DNA of 64,000 nucleotides from the NCBI GenBank assembly GCA_032622095.1, contig CP136064.1, forward strand, positions 132,005,129 to 132,069,128, written 5' to 3'. The notes below the pieces were generated by a model. The model was not told where the DNA came from and made no database searches. It saw only the letters and a program-made list of their open reading frames with translations. Origin of the DNA: Siphonodentalium dalli. Taxonomy: Eukaryota; Mollusca; Scaphopoda; Gadilida; Siphonodentaliidae. The position numbers and the translations under genes were made by a program. This document shows, piece after piece, positions 22,820-33,771 of the stretch (position 1 is the first letter of the stretch; every line of letters begins with the position of its first letter).

Positions 22820-24290
22820 TACAATAGCGTTTATTGGACAACAAATTGAATCGATATGAAAAGAATTTGCTCACGGAGTCCAAAGACGGTAATTACCGCG
22901 TGTTATATACGGAAAAATCGAAAGCGGAATCAGGTTGAGGCCGAATATTAAAATATCGACGACCATGGAAATAACATAAAATGCCTGATCACGAACACGT
23001 TGCTGCAAAATTATCATTTTAGATGCAATAACGAGGGAGCGCCTTTGACTGTATGGACAGGCGATATATTGTATACGAATAATATATAAATGCATAATAA
23101 TGGTGTGAATAAATCAAGTGATACACGATTTGCATAACAAATATCATTAAATCGTTCATTCAGATAACGGCTCAATGTCGACAAGGCGAGAGCATGATTC
23201 ATATAGTCTCCAAAGTTTTGATGTATGCAACACAAATGTGCGTGTAAATTTAAATAACATGGAATGCCAAAATGTGTTATGAAGTCATACCATAATGTGT
23301 TACGGATACTGTTGAATGCAGGGCAATACAAGATGACATGCCACACAGGATTGAGATAATCGGATCTACAAAGTAGACATTTCCCTCCATCTTCGTATGT
23401 GGCACGAGAGACGAGTCTTCCTACAGTTAGGAAGGAAGCTTTATCTCTGGGGTACTTTTTGCAGGCTAACCAAAGAAGGCTCGTCTCTAGGCGAGGGTGG
23501 ATTAATTTGAATATCGAAAGAGCGTTACCTGCGTGAACGTCATATTCCCATTTCATGAAGTGAACAGTGTCAACGTTATCGCGAATCAAACTCTTCCAAA
23601 AAAAATTAGTTGGAAAGTGACCGGCATTCGAGAAGTGCACGAGATGATTGAGTAGATTGTACTTTGACAACGTTTGGTGGCGGTTCTCGATAAGATGACT
23701 CTGTTCACCCAATAAAATGGAATCGTTAAGTCTGATAATGAATACCCTAGTGGATGTTTTCTCAATACTAGTCCTACATAACGTAGCAATAACTGACAGT
23801 TTGCGTCCTTCGATGACGTTGTACAGAGAAGTGATGCCACAAAGACCCTCAGCAAGTATGGTACGAGCTCTTGTGGGTAAACCCAGGATATTCTTCACGC
23901 AACAACGATGTGCTTTCTCAAGCTGTAGTATATTTGACTGTGATAGGTTGAAAAGAAGTTCTGACCCATAAAGTGCTTTTGGGAAGAACGACCGATTTAT
24001 AGATTTTCACGCAGCTGGACGTGGTTATGCAACCAGCATATAACCCGGCATTTGATAACATGAAATATGTGGACAGCAATTTATTGCATATGATTACAGT
24101 TTGTTGAGAGAACTTGTGGATTGGGATGCCCAAATGAATTGCGTGGTCGGATTCTTGAATACGGTGGTCGCATAGAGACCATGAGCGGATAGCACGGTTA
24201 TAATCTGTGTGGGATTCATTAAATACAATGCAGACATATTTCGTCGGATTATATTTGAACCTCCATTTTCTGCTGTAGTCGGTACATACA
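22820..24290 (-). mobile_element. LINE fragment, antisense, one frameshift
   Basis: The minus strand encodes the second half of a reverse transcriptase ORF. 24300-23980 contains a post-catalytic palm/thumb stretch (WRFKYNPTKYVCIVFNES; HAIHLGIPIH). A single-base frame change near 23975-23990 then leads into 23898-23014 with CVKNILGLPTRARTIL and a C-terminal zinc motif CLLCRSDYLNPVWHVILYC. A minus-strand AATAAA lies near 22830. The YxDD box is not included because the element is cut at about 24290, where an opposite-strand LINE begins. It differs from the LINE at 17757 in the terminal motif spacing, so it is another family. Confidence 0.85.
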
Positions 24291-25357
24291 GTACTCAAAA
24301 TCAAGTTATTGTACTTCAGAAAAAGGCAATTCGAGCTATTAATAAAAAACGCTACAATAGTCACACCGAACCATTATTTAAATCTAATAACATTTTGAAG
24401 CTGCAGGATGGGTATATGCATCGGATATATCTATTTATGCACGACTGGAAATATGTAAATGTTCCCAAATCATGTGTTAATAGTTTTAGAATATATAAAC
24501 ATCCGAGTATGATTACTAGGTCCTCAGGAAAAATACAGGAAACAAGGGCTCGCATTAAATTCACTAAAAAACTACCCCTCGATGTATTTCCAAAAATTTG
24601 GAACACTCTTGACGTTACTCTACAGAATATCCAATCGAAGCCAGGCTTTAAGAACAAATTTACCAAATCAATCATTGACAATTATTCTTCGAATATTAAG
24701 TGTAAAAACAAGTTTTGTCCAGATTGTACTAAAAAGATAGAATTAACTCTAACTTTTGGAATTGAACTTCCAATAAGGAAAGAAATTATAACTATAAAAC
24801 GACCTTCTCTCATTAGTAAAATGAATTAAAAAAAATGAGAAGATGTGCCTGATGAATATATATATATATATATATGTAAATGCATGTATGTATGCGCTTA
24901 TGTGTATATATGCATGTAGATATTTGTTTTTTTTTCAATCTTCTGTGTTGTTGAGTGCCTATATTCAGTGCAAATATTAACTATTTGGTGCAAACTGATT
25001 AGAACATTGTCTAGTTTGAACAGTTTTATTTTTGAACTTTATAGCTAAAGATTAAATTTTTTTAATCAAATTGTAAACAACGCAGACACACACAAAGCCT
25101 CGTGTCATTATTATTTCATTATATTATATGGTTTGAACCCCACCCAGTATGCCATTTTGCATAAATGCCAATTTTGTATAAATTTGTATATCTTCCATAT
25201 TTTTGTCCATATTTTCCATTTCCAAATGGTGGCGGCAGGAAGACGACCATATGGTCATGCCACCACCATATGACATATTATTGTTTATTATTTAATTAAA
25301 TATGTGTAACACATTTTATGATGATATGCCATAATAAAATATTTACTTACTTACTTA
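24285..25357 (+). mobile_element. LINE 3' end, sense strand
   Basis: An open frame to 24829 encodes a typical CR1/L2/Jockey-like C-terminus. QKKAIRAINKKRYNSHTEPL, ILKLQDGYMHRIYLFM, a TRSSGKIQETRARI block and FPKIWNTLDVTLQNIQ are visible. A 3' UTR with TATATA repeats follows, then AATAAA near 25335 and a TTAC-repeat tail ending near 25357. It is 5'-truncated and abuts the antisense LINE, so one interrupted the other or they met after deletion. Confidence 0.85.
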
Positions 25358-25364
25358 CATATAT

Positions 25365-25990
25365 CACACATAGACTGCAGTCCGGGACTAGTAAGTGAAA
25401 GGAGAGCCATGTCGTCTGCCTGGGTTGGGGACGAGCAGTTCAGAGACGAGATGGACAGACCATTCCCGGAAGATGAGAGCAGGGCTATGAGTTCATCAAT
25501 ATATAACATGTACATGAGCGGAGAAATTATTCAACCTTGCCTGGTGCCCTGCTTGACGTCGAACCAGTTTGAGAACACTCCGTTGTATCTAACACAGCAC
25601 TAAATTCCTGTTAAGACGTTTGAGAATACACGCCAAGCTTTACCTTTCAGACCCTTATTATGTAATTTGTAAAGAAGGCCATTTAACCAAACTCTATCAA
25701 AAGCTTTTTGAGTGTCAATGAAACATGAATATAATTTGCTTGATTGCTGTTTCGTATAGGAGAAACACTCTTGCAAAAGGTACGAAGTCGAGATGGAACT
25801 CATGGCAAATTTGAGGTGTGTTCGTTTCTAGTCTGTTGAGTAGTAATCTTTCGAAGATCTTGTAAACGATAGGGAGGATTGTGATGGCTCTATAGTTATA
25901 TAATTTATGTCTGGATTTCGTACCTCCTTTAAAAAGGGGAACCATAACTCCTTTCTTGGCACTAGATGGGATCGATTCAAGTTTAATCTA
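25365..25990 (-). mobile_element. LINE reverse transcriptase core relic
   Basis: The minus strand encodes fingers and palm. 25945-25715 has MVPLFKGGTKSRHKLYNYRA and TILPIVYKIFERLLLNRLE. After a frame change, 25803-25600 has SCFIDTQKAFDRVWLNGLL. The frame through 25410-25440 then gives QADDMALLS, the YADD-equivalent with Tyr replaced by Gln. It lacks both ends of the element and is certainly dead. The + strand ORF 25409-25603 is its shadow. Confidence 0.8.
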
Positions 25991-26619
25991 TGTCGAGGCT
26001 TTGTACACATATAAGCTAAACTAACTGAAAAGGATTCGGTGTATTTAACATGTATAATTAATTTTTAGTAAAATTAATTATTAGTGCCCTTTTAAGACAT
26101 CTGACGTCAAAAATCACATGTGACTCACCAAGAGCTGGTTCGTAGATATAAACCTGTTTGTGATACAATGATGTCAATATATTGTTGTATAATGGATCTA
26201 TATACCTTCGAATGATCCTATTCTTTCAACTTGCTGATAACGAATTATCAGCCATTTTTACTTTGTTTTAACAACACGGCGTGGTCAGGTCGCGATTAAC
26301 TATTGGCCCGAATGGTATCACATGACTTTTACTGTAAACGCAGTAATCTAACATGTGAACGGATGTTACTGCACAAATGACTTCAGGTTAGACAAATACA
26401 TGGTATATTATATATATATTTGGTATATTTTACTAAACAGATTTTACTAAACTGCTCAACATCCGATTACCATGTTGTTTGGCTAAATTCTTACCCAACG
26501 GAATTTAGACCGTGTTGACGAACTGCTTGTTTAATTTATTTGGCCGATCAGTTGATAGACGCCATAATTATTTCTCGATTGCTCAAACGTATATATATAT
26601 ATTTATCCTTCATATATAG

Positions 26620-26805
26620 AGGGTGAATGTCGCAATCTATACGACAGCGCTAAGTGTGATGGGTGGGCCAGGGTTGGTGAGTGCGACATCAATCCGACGT
26701 GGATGACGGTACATTGTCAAAAGTCCTGCAACACATGTCAACAGTCTGGTAAGACCACGACAAGACGACCCACACACGAGAGGACAACAGTACGAGTCAA
26801 AACGG
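26620..26805 (+). CDS. ShKT-module gene, exon with module 4 (two possible donors)
   Basis: The acceptor is CATATATAG|AG with phase 1. It encodes C-x8-C-x8-C-x10-C-x3-C-x2-C with CDGWARVGEC, TWMTVHC and CQKSCNTC. Two donors keep phase 1: TCTG|GTAAGA after 26748 (module plus three residues) and ACGG|GTATGT after 26805. The longer form adds 19 residues rich in Thr, Arg and Lys. Alternative use would shorten or lengthen the inter-module linker without touching the fold. The polypyrimidine tract is weak, because a TATATA microsatellite precedes the acceptor. The longer form is given; transcript data would decide. Confidence 0.82.
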
Positions 26806-26954
26806 GTATGTCAGCGCATTTTAACAGGCATATAAACAATGCTTTGGTTAACTTCATCTTACTCATTTTCTTCCTTATTATGTTCCTCAACTCTTAATGC
26901 TAGCATGATAAAGTAGCCATGTAGACACCATGGTCAGACAAGATGGCGTCAAAC

Positions 26955-27480
26955 TTGGTCCCGTTTTATGTGTACCCATACCTTGTATGGTACACATAAT
27001 GCCCACGTCCGGATCAACCATCCGTCGTTCGTCCACCCGTCTGTCTAGCCGTCTGTCCGCCCGTCTGTCCGTCTATTCGTAGACTCGATTACTCAAGTAT
27101 GATGTGCATGTTTGTGACACACCTCTCACATGTATAGTGTTTGGTATCGATCAGTTGATCGGTTTAGAAATGATTAGCACTTTCCATCCGATTCCATAAC
27201 TCAAGTATGTTTTGTCCGTTTGTGTTCATATTTTATATGCAGGTTTATGACACATGCATAACCTGTATTTTTCGGTATAGATTGGTTGATCGGATTATAA
27301 ATAATTAACCCTTTCACACACATGAATCCAATGCAATAAGTCAAATACTATTCTTCTGATTTACCTCATATCTCTTACCTAGGTTTTCCTTAGCACACTC
27401 TTCATCTGTTTTTTTTTAATTTTGGTTTATATTAATTAAACATTATACTCTTGAACCAGGGATATTAATGAACACCCTAT
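26955..27480 (+). repeat. CCGTCC-type repeat element
   Basis: It opens with a short palindrome TGTGTACCCATACCTTG / TGGTACACATAA and a CGTCCACCCGTCTGTC microsatellite. Two to three degenerate units (ACTCAAGTATG...GGTATCGATCAGTTGATCGG) follow. It has the same general plan as the elements at 33772 and 63461. It lies in the intron between modules 4 and 5. Confidence 0.55.
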
Positions 27481-27733
27481 TTGATAATTTTATACCATTG
27501 ATTAGGTGTGATGTCCTGTTTTTAAAGTATGAAGATTTTATTGCAATAGTTGCATGTGACATAATGATATCAATAAATTATCATGTGAGACAACTCTAGT
27601 AGAAACGTAATGATAGCATTATCTCTTGATGTCATTTCACATGAAAATCATTAGCCAGTGTTAGTTGGAGGCAAAGGCAAACAACACTGAGGATGGGTGG
27701 AGAAAAACTAAATGAAAATAAATTATACGATAT

Positions 27734-28450
27734 TTAATCACTATTTTCATCATCAACAGAGTCATTGGTCGAGGACTCCTCATCACGTTGTAAAATATCG
27801 TCAGTGTATTTCCTCCCTGCTATCTCGGACGCGCGTTTCGTGTTGAAACCCTCCTTCTCCAGTTTAACCACCTCATTCCTGATTTTTGTATGCATTTTAT
27901 TTCGCGAGAATTTAAGTACGTACTCCAGTACTCTGCGATGACGGAAGCAGTTTCTCTCGAACGTTCCTGTCCTTTCTTTCTCTCCGACTTCAACTTCAGA
28001 CAAACCATTAGCTATTCCTCTTTCGTATACAGAGTCACGAAGCGCTTGAATAAACTTATCATCCAATCCTGAGCGAATTCTGAGAACGTTTTTTTCAGCT
28101 CCGTTTGCTCCCTGGTATATCTTGGTTTGTCGTCTGAATCACTCGAACTCTCCTCTTTTTCTCCTTCTTCCATAGAGCTGTCACTGATGTCATCATTATC
28201 AATATTTCGGTTGCGTCATGCTGAGTGACCGTATGTCTCTTGAGATTGAATTTCGTAGTGAACAATTTCCCACAATGCGGGAACGAAAACATCCAGTTGA
28301 TGTTGTCTCCCTTTTTTCACGATACAGTAGACTTTTTGCACGATCGGTGTCGGCTTTAGCAGGTGAGACTACCGTAATTACTCCGCCGTTCGACATCCTT
28401 TCAAATACTCTCGTAGAAACAATATGTTACGCTTTTTATCCGGTTTAGAA
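27734..28450 (-). pseudogene. Degraded C2H2 zinc-finger gene, antisense in intron
   Basis: The minus strand shows a C2H2 finger (HCGKLFTTKFNLKRHTVTQH, about 28280-28224) in which the first zinc cysteine is Phe (TTC for TGC). In another frame an acidic Ser/Glu/Asp linker follows (EEGEKEESSSDSDD). A third frame then gives a 110-codon stretch ending at 27734, with VLEYVLKFSRNKMHTKIRNE, a GFNTKRASEIAGRK block and an acidic C-terminus. At least two frame changes and the lost cysteine argue for a pseudogene. Zinc-finger proteins with this layout (finger, acidic linker, helical C-terminal block) are recalled from cnidarian and lophotrochozoan genomes as uncharacterised, possibly transposon-linked families. 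That identification is from memory. Confidence 0.5.
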
Positions 28451-29490
28451 CTATGGCGTCTATGTGTACCTTTCTACGACCTTCCTTGAGTATGATACGT
28501 TTTTCAACCTTCATCTTCCTGCAATAAAGTCCCCGATATTACCCAACTCTATAAACTAATTATTACCCTTCCGCATATACCAGAATATATAGTAATAAAG
28601 CCAATAATTCACATGGATGCTGTATAAGGTATCTGCCGAGATTAACCTAATTTTCGCTCTCCTCGCCGAAGCCAACTACATAAGCTAATGTTATCTTATC
28701 TCCTTACTCCTATGCCGTCGACACGATCAATCGATCGTTTTATTTTATCCCCATTGGCTCAATCTTTATCTTTGACAGGTCGAAATGAGTCGACTATACT
28801 ACTAACGAGTAATACTAATTTCCACCGGAGTCAGACAGTCTAAACATTATTCCACCACCGTATAAGTCAGGTTTTCCCAGAAACAATAGTTTACAAGTGT
28901 TCAACAAACGACAATTTGTTAATGATAAAAGTAACTGGGTTTACGAACATAATTTATTACAGAACGCAAGCCGCCGGAATGCATTGCACTGGATTAACAT
29001 GCCGGATTACTCAGCGGGAATGCATTGAATAAAAACTTAACAGAATAGGCAAATATCAGCAGTGCCAGATTTAGTCATACTGTATGGAGTCACTGTCGAT
29101 TTTAACTCATACCATTTTCAGGGCGCTTAAACACGATTTACCATATAACTGATGAAACGACATGGAACCGTCGGATTACTACGGTCTGGTACCGTCACAC
29201 CGACGGTAATTTCTAACATGGTAGCATTGGAATATTGTGGTCTTAATGATTATTCGCAGTTGGGGCCATTTTCCTCGAAAAAGTCAAATCTGAAATACAA
29301 ACAAGTAAATAGAAAAACGTGGAACATGATATGCTTTTGGAACATTGATGCGTGAATCCAAAGGAAAGCCCATCCAATATTGCAGAGTTACCATAATGCA
29401 TCGTGACAATGTACTTTAAGTCTTATAAGGAAACATATATTCGCGTATATTGAAACATGTATTCATCGTGTATACGGGATTTCTTTACAG
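28451..29490. other. Intron sequence, no gene recognised
   Basis: Mixed-composition sequence of the intron between modules 4 and 5. The + strand ORF 29152-29355 has no motif. A minus-strand frame with KVEKRIILKEGRRK at 28460-28510 may be the 5' continuation of the zinc-finger pseudogene. Confidence 0.4.
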
Positions 29491-29808
29491 GAGATTGCAC
29501 AAACAAGTATAATGATAGAGATTGTCGAGTATGGGCGAAGCACGATCACTGCAAGATAAATCCGGACTTTATGTTGAAATCTTGCAAGCGTTCATGCGGC
29601 ATCTGCGACGATTATAAATTATATACGACGATGGCGCCCAAAACCACTGATGCGCCTAAAACAGAAATCCTTAAAACGACTGAGAAGTCAGCTATAACTT
29701 CTACTATATTACGTGCCATAACGACGCCCTCTCCAACTGTTAGGATAACTACGACTCACTCGCAAGGCGGTGAGGAAGACGGCGATGACACCACAACTCA
29801 AGACCCAG
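29491..29808 (+). CDS. ShKT-module gene, exon with module 5 and mucin-like linker
   Basis: The exon runs from a TTCTTTACAG acceptor to a CCCAG|GTATGC donor. Both borders are phase 1 and the length is 318 nt, the largest exon seen. It begins with C-x8-C-x8-C-x10-C-x3-C-x2-C (CRVWAKHDHC, DFMLKSC, CKRSCGIC). About 67 residues follow that hold 18 Thr plus Ser and Pro, including ITTPSPTVRITTTHS and an acidic GGEEDGDD patch. The composition predicts dense O-glycosylation and an extended stalk between modules 5 and 6. It is likely extracellular. Linker and module share one exon without an internal intron. Confidence 0.88.
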
Positions 29809-29983
29809 GTATGCGTTATACATGACGTCATATGTCTAGACATTGCCTATTGAAATGGGTCACTATTTTCAAATTCATAGCACGAATAGTACCTGAACGG
29901 TGATTCATAAGGTATGTCATTATTGTGCTCACAGCGCTTGTTGTCACACTAACGATGGAATATAAATAGACAGAACACAACGC

Positions 29984-30118
29984 GCATCTTAATCGAGACT
30001 CTTTTATCGATTGAGTTGCGGATGGCGCACGGATATATTTCGCGAGAGCGTCGCGAGAGCGAAATATAACTTTGCGCCGTCCGCAACGAGTTCGATAAAA
30101 GATTCGAGATTATGATGC
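29984..30118. repeat. Palindrome (intron between modules 5 and 6)
   Basis: The arms are 29984-30048 and 30060-30118. They share GAGACTCTTTTATCGA (right-arm variant GAATCTTTTATCGA), GTTGCGGA and GGCGCA. The tip TATTTCGC repeats GAGAGC and CGCGAGAG. Mismatches are few. A second short inverted repeat (TGTATTCAA / TTGAATACA) follows at 30210-30245. Confidence 0.8.
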
Positions 30119-30778
30119 AAGTTGTGTAGACGTAATGTACGCCATCTTTCTTGGCGACAATGTCAACAAGAATAGTTCCGGCTTGTATTCCACTAGAGGT
30201 ATACAGTAATATGTATTCAATGGCTGGGATTCCGTTGAATACATGTGACTCACGTCAATGGGTGTGGAATAAACAATAATAATTTAGGCAATATGGTTGA
30301 CTGCCAACAATCAGTGCATGAGCAAATCGCCCAACCTCTAAGATATCCATATCACAATCTCGCGTCGCCAATAAAATATATGATCCGAAAACCGAGGCCT
30401 TGAACACACATCTACAATATCAGTAGTATAGCTATCTTATTGCCCATACACAATACGATACGCAAAACTTATATTGTTTGGGCAAACGTTCTCGTTTATT
30501 TTCATTTGAATAAGCCAAGCATACCAAGTTAACCAATGATATATATCAGAGACTCGTTGAATCTTCATTTGTTGAAGCCGAATCAACTGATCGGGAATAT
30601 ACATATCTTATTTCTAAAACCCCTGTGTCGGAATTTAAATTTTAACTGAGTATTGTGTGATGTTACCGCTAACCGAAGAATTGGATTTTATTTTACGCGG
30701 GTTAAGTGTGATAAGTATGTGAATTGTCACACGCCTGTGATATTAATTTTATACACGCAATAAATTTTGCTATTTCAG
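30119..30778. other. Intron sequence, no gene recognised
   Basis: Apparently unique AT-rich intron sequence running into the polypyrimidine tract and CTATTTCAG acceptor of the module-6 exon. Confidence 0.45.
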
Positions 30779-30892
30779 TAACATGTTTTGACTCAAACGA
30801 GAACTGCAGAACCTGGGCCGAGTTCGGTTTCTGTGCAACGAACCCTGGTTACAATTTGGTGTATTGTAAAATGTCCTGTCAGAATTGTAATG
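30779..30892 (+). CDS. ShKT-module gene, exon with module 6
   Basis: The exon runs from a GCTATTTCAG acceptor to an AATG|GTGAGT donor. Both borders are phase 1 and the 114 nt (38 residues) make it the smallest internal exon. It encodes the short-loop form C-x6-C-x8-C-x10-C-x3-C-x2-C with CRTWAEFGFC, GYNLVYC and CKMSCQNC. The conserved Met before the fourth cysteine is Asn here (YNL instead of YML). It is the only module with that change, so core packing may be weaker. It shares the short first loop with module 7, suggesting that the two arose by a late duplication. Confidence 0.85.
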
Positions 30893-31339
30893 GTGAGTAC
30901 GATCATACATGTTAACGTCTGATTTTCCAATGGACAGTGCGATCTTATAACTCATTCAGCATCCGTTGTCTGCTATAACAGTTGGATCAGTTAATTCCAA
31001 ATTAAAGTACATACTTGTTTTTTTTTAGAATGAACTCCTTGGCAATTTAATTTTGTTATTATTGTGTTTTAAATCAAACTTTTGAAACAAAAACTAACGC
31101 CTTAATAGGATCCGCCAGCTAGGGCACCACAACAAACGTTGATGAAATCTGCACACAAGGATCTGTCAGAAAATTGCAAACAGATATTTAGATACATAGA
31201 TAGACAGATGATATTCTTGAATTATATATAGGCATTGCCTTCATATTATGCATATTGTGTAAATTTTAATTAATTCTGAAGTTTTTCCAATAAGTTCAAA
31301 ATCTTAAGGGAAATCTCGTTTGAAAACAGAAAACATATC

Positions 31340-31509
31340 TATCCGGGACATACTATAAGTTACACGGTTTGTTGAGGGGGATACGGTGTGGTATGCCCCG
31401 GTAGAGGCTCGTATCCCCCGAGGCGATAGCCGAGGCGGATACCAGAGTCGACCGGGGCATACCACACCGTATCCCCCCTCAACAAGCCGTGTAATGTATT
31501 TATCCCCGG
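31340..31509. repeat. Palindrome (intron between modules 6 and 7)
   Basis: The arms are about 31340-31420 and 31430-31509, with GAGGCGATAGCCGAGG at the centre. Shared words are TTACACGG, TTGTTGAGGGGG, GATACGGTGTGGTATGCCCC and CGGGGATA. A further piece of the same arm (GGATACGGCGTGGTATGGCC) recurs at 33176-33195, beyond the satellite. The palindrome and satellite may thus belong to one element of about 1.9 kb. Confidence 0.85.
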
Positions 31510-31825
31510 TCTCTATTAACAAGATATTCCCACAGACATAAAGCGCGGAAACGAGCCACGAACAGTAACTCTATTTGATTAGACTGCTCATACGATGAAT
31601 ATATTTATATAGCTATTCCACAATTTGTCTATAAATACTTGCTGGCCTAGCTTACTTTTGGAATCTATATGTTAGAGGATATAAAAGAGAGCAATACACT
31701 TCAAAAATAGTAATGGTAAATGAGTCAGACAACCTAAATAAATCAAGCAAGGGTAGCAAGATAACATCACACCAGGAATCAACGTGGCTTTGAAAAATGT
31801 ACATTCGCCTTTAAAACTTTTGCCA

Positions 31826-33128
31826 GGTCATATAAATTCTGCTAGGGGCATACGAGATTGTATGACCCTTGTAAAATATGTCTTCTCTATAATTATAGCG
31901 ACGACAATTTTTGCAGGGTATTATCAGTTTTACACGGGGCATACGAGATTGTTATGACCTTTGTAAAATTTGTCTTCTCAAAATAGCGACGACAATTTTT
32001 GCCGGGTAATATCAGTTTTACAAGGGGAATACGAGATTGTTATGACCCGTGTAAAATCTGTCTTCTCTATATAGCGACGACAATTTTTGCGGGGTAATAT
32101 CAGTTTTACAAGGGGCATAGGAGATTGTTATGACCCTTGTAAAATCTGTCTTCTCTATATAGCGACGACAATATTTGAGGGTAATATCAGTTTTACAAGG
32201 GGCACACGAGATTGTTATGACCCGTGTAAAAATCTGTCTTCTCTATATAGCGACGACAATTTTTGCCGGGTAATATCAGTTTTACAAGGGGCATACGAGA
32301 TTGTTATGACCCGTGTAAAATATAGAGACTTCAATTTTTGCCGGGTAATATCAGTTTTACAAGGGGCATACGAGATTGTTATGACCCGTGTAAAATCTGT
32401 CTTCTCTATATAGCGACGACAATTTTTGCCGGGTAATATCAGTTTTACAAGGGGCATACGAGATTGTTATGACCCTTGTAAAATCTGTCTTCTCAAAATA
32501 GCGACGACAATATTTGCCGGGTAATATCAGTTTTACAAGGGGAATACGAGATTGTTATGACCTTTGTAAAATCTGTCTTCTCTATATAGCGACGACAATT
32601 TTTGCCGGGTAATATCAGTTTTACAAGGGGCATACGAGATTGTTATGACCCGTGTAAAATATAGAGACGACAATTTTTGCCGGGTAATATCAGTTTTACA
32701 AGGGGCATACGAGATTGTTATGACCCTTGTAAAATCTGTCTTCTCTATATAGCGACGACAATTTTTGACGGGTAATATCAGTTTTACAAGTGGAATACGA
32801 GATTGTTATGACCCGTTAAAATCTGTCTTCTCTATATAGCGACGACAATTTTTGCCGGGTAATATCAGTTTTACAAGGGGCATACGAGATTGTTATGACC
32901 CTTGTAAAATCTGTCTTCTCTATATAGCGACGACAATTTTTGACGGGTAATATCAGTTTTACAAGTGGAATACGAGATTGTTATGACCCGTTAAAATCTG
33001 TCTTCTCTATATAGCGACGACAATTTTTGCCGGGTAATATCAGTTTTACAAGGGGCATACGAGATTGTTATGACCCGTGTAAAATCTGTCTTCTCTATAT
33101 AGCGACGACAATTTTTGCCGGGTAATAC
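31826..33128 (+). repeat. Satellite of ~15 units with an internal hairpin
   Basis: The unit is about 86-88 bp: GACGACAATTTTTGCCGGGT, AATATCAGTTTTACAAGGGG, CATACGAGATTGTTATGACC, CGTGTAAAATCTGTCTTCTC, TATATAGC. A short class (about 73-75 bp) lacks most of the CTGTCTTCTCTATATAGC box. Each unit holds an inverted repeat TTTTACAAGGG / CCCTTGTAAAA with a 20-nt spacer. The right arm varies (CCCTTGT, CCCGTGT, CCTTTGT) while the left arm is nearly fixed. It fills a large part of the 4.6-kb intron before the last ShKT exon. Confidence 0.95.
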
Positions 33129-33280
33129 GAAATAAGTGTTTCCTGTTTAGTTAACATATATCGAACAAGAACACCGGGATACGGCGTGGTATGGCCCTAG
33201 AAGAACAATGGTGCCTAAGAAGGCTTACAATTCTACAGAGGGGATAAATGTCAATACACGTGAGCACATATATGGGAAAT

Positions 33281-33282
<2 letters not shown>

Positions 33283-33331
<49 letters not shown>
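33283..33331. repeat. (TA)n microsatellite
   Basis: About 24 uninterrupted TA dinucleotides. The ORF 33208-33522 reads through it and is not credible. Confidence 0.95.
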
Positions 33332-33336
<5 letters not shown>

Positions 33337-33771
33337 ATAAGAGTGTATGGTCTGTCAGTCAGTCTGCTCGCAATTTTTCTTCCAGACGCATGGACCGACT
33401 TCAACCAGATTTGGTGTGGCTACCCAGCGGGTGTTGTGGCGGCGTTATTTCTCTTTTTAATTTTGACCCTGGAGAATACAACTAAACACTACCGGAAAGC
33501 CCTCCCAATTATGAATAAATGACCAGGTCCCATAACTCTTGCAGAATAAATAAGCCTAAATTATATATAAATAATACCTCCACATGTTTTCTGGCTATCT
33601 TCCATATTAGTTGACAAACTTAAATACGGAATCAGAGTTGAATTTTGTTGTGTCTATATATATATATATACCTGTATATATAACGTCGCGTGCCAAGCAT
33701 AAATTAGTAAATAAGTAGTCTTTATATAGGACGTGTCTATTCATATTATCGGTATTGAGAGAAAATACTAA

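Noticed and set aside
31304-31522. 72-codon minus-strand ORF
   Set aside because: It is the translation of a near-perfect palindrome, not a gene.
31826-33128. Regular repeats resembling a CRISPR array
   Set aside because: Whole units are repeated without unique spacers, the unit is about 87 bp, and the DNA is eukaryotic.
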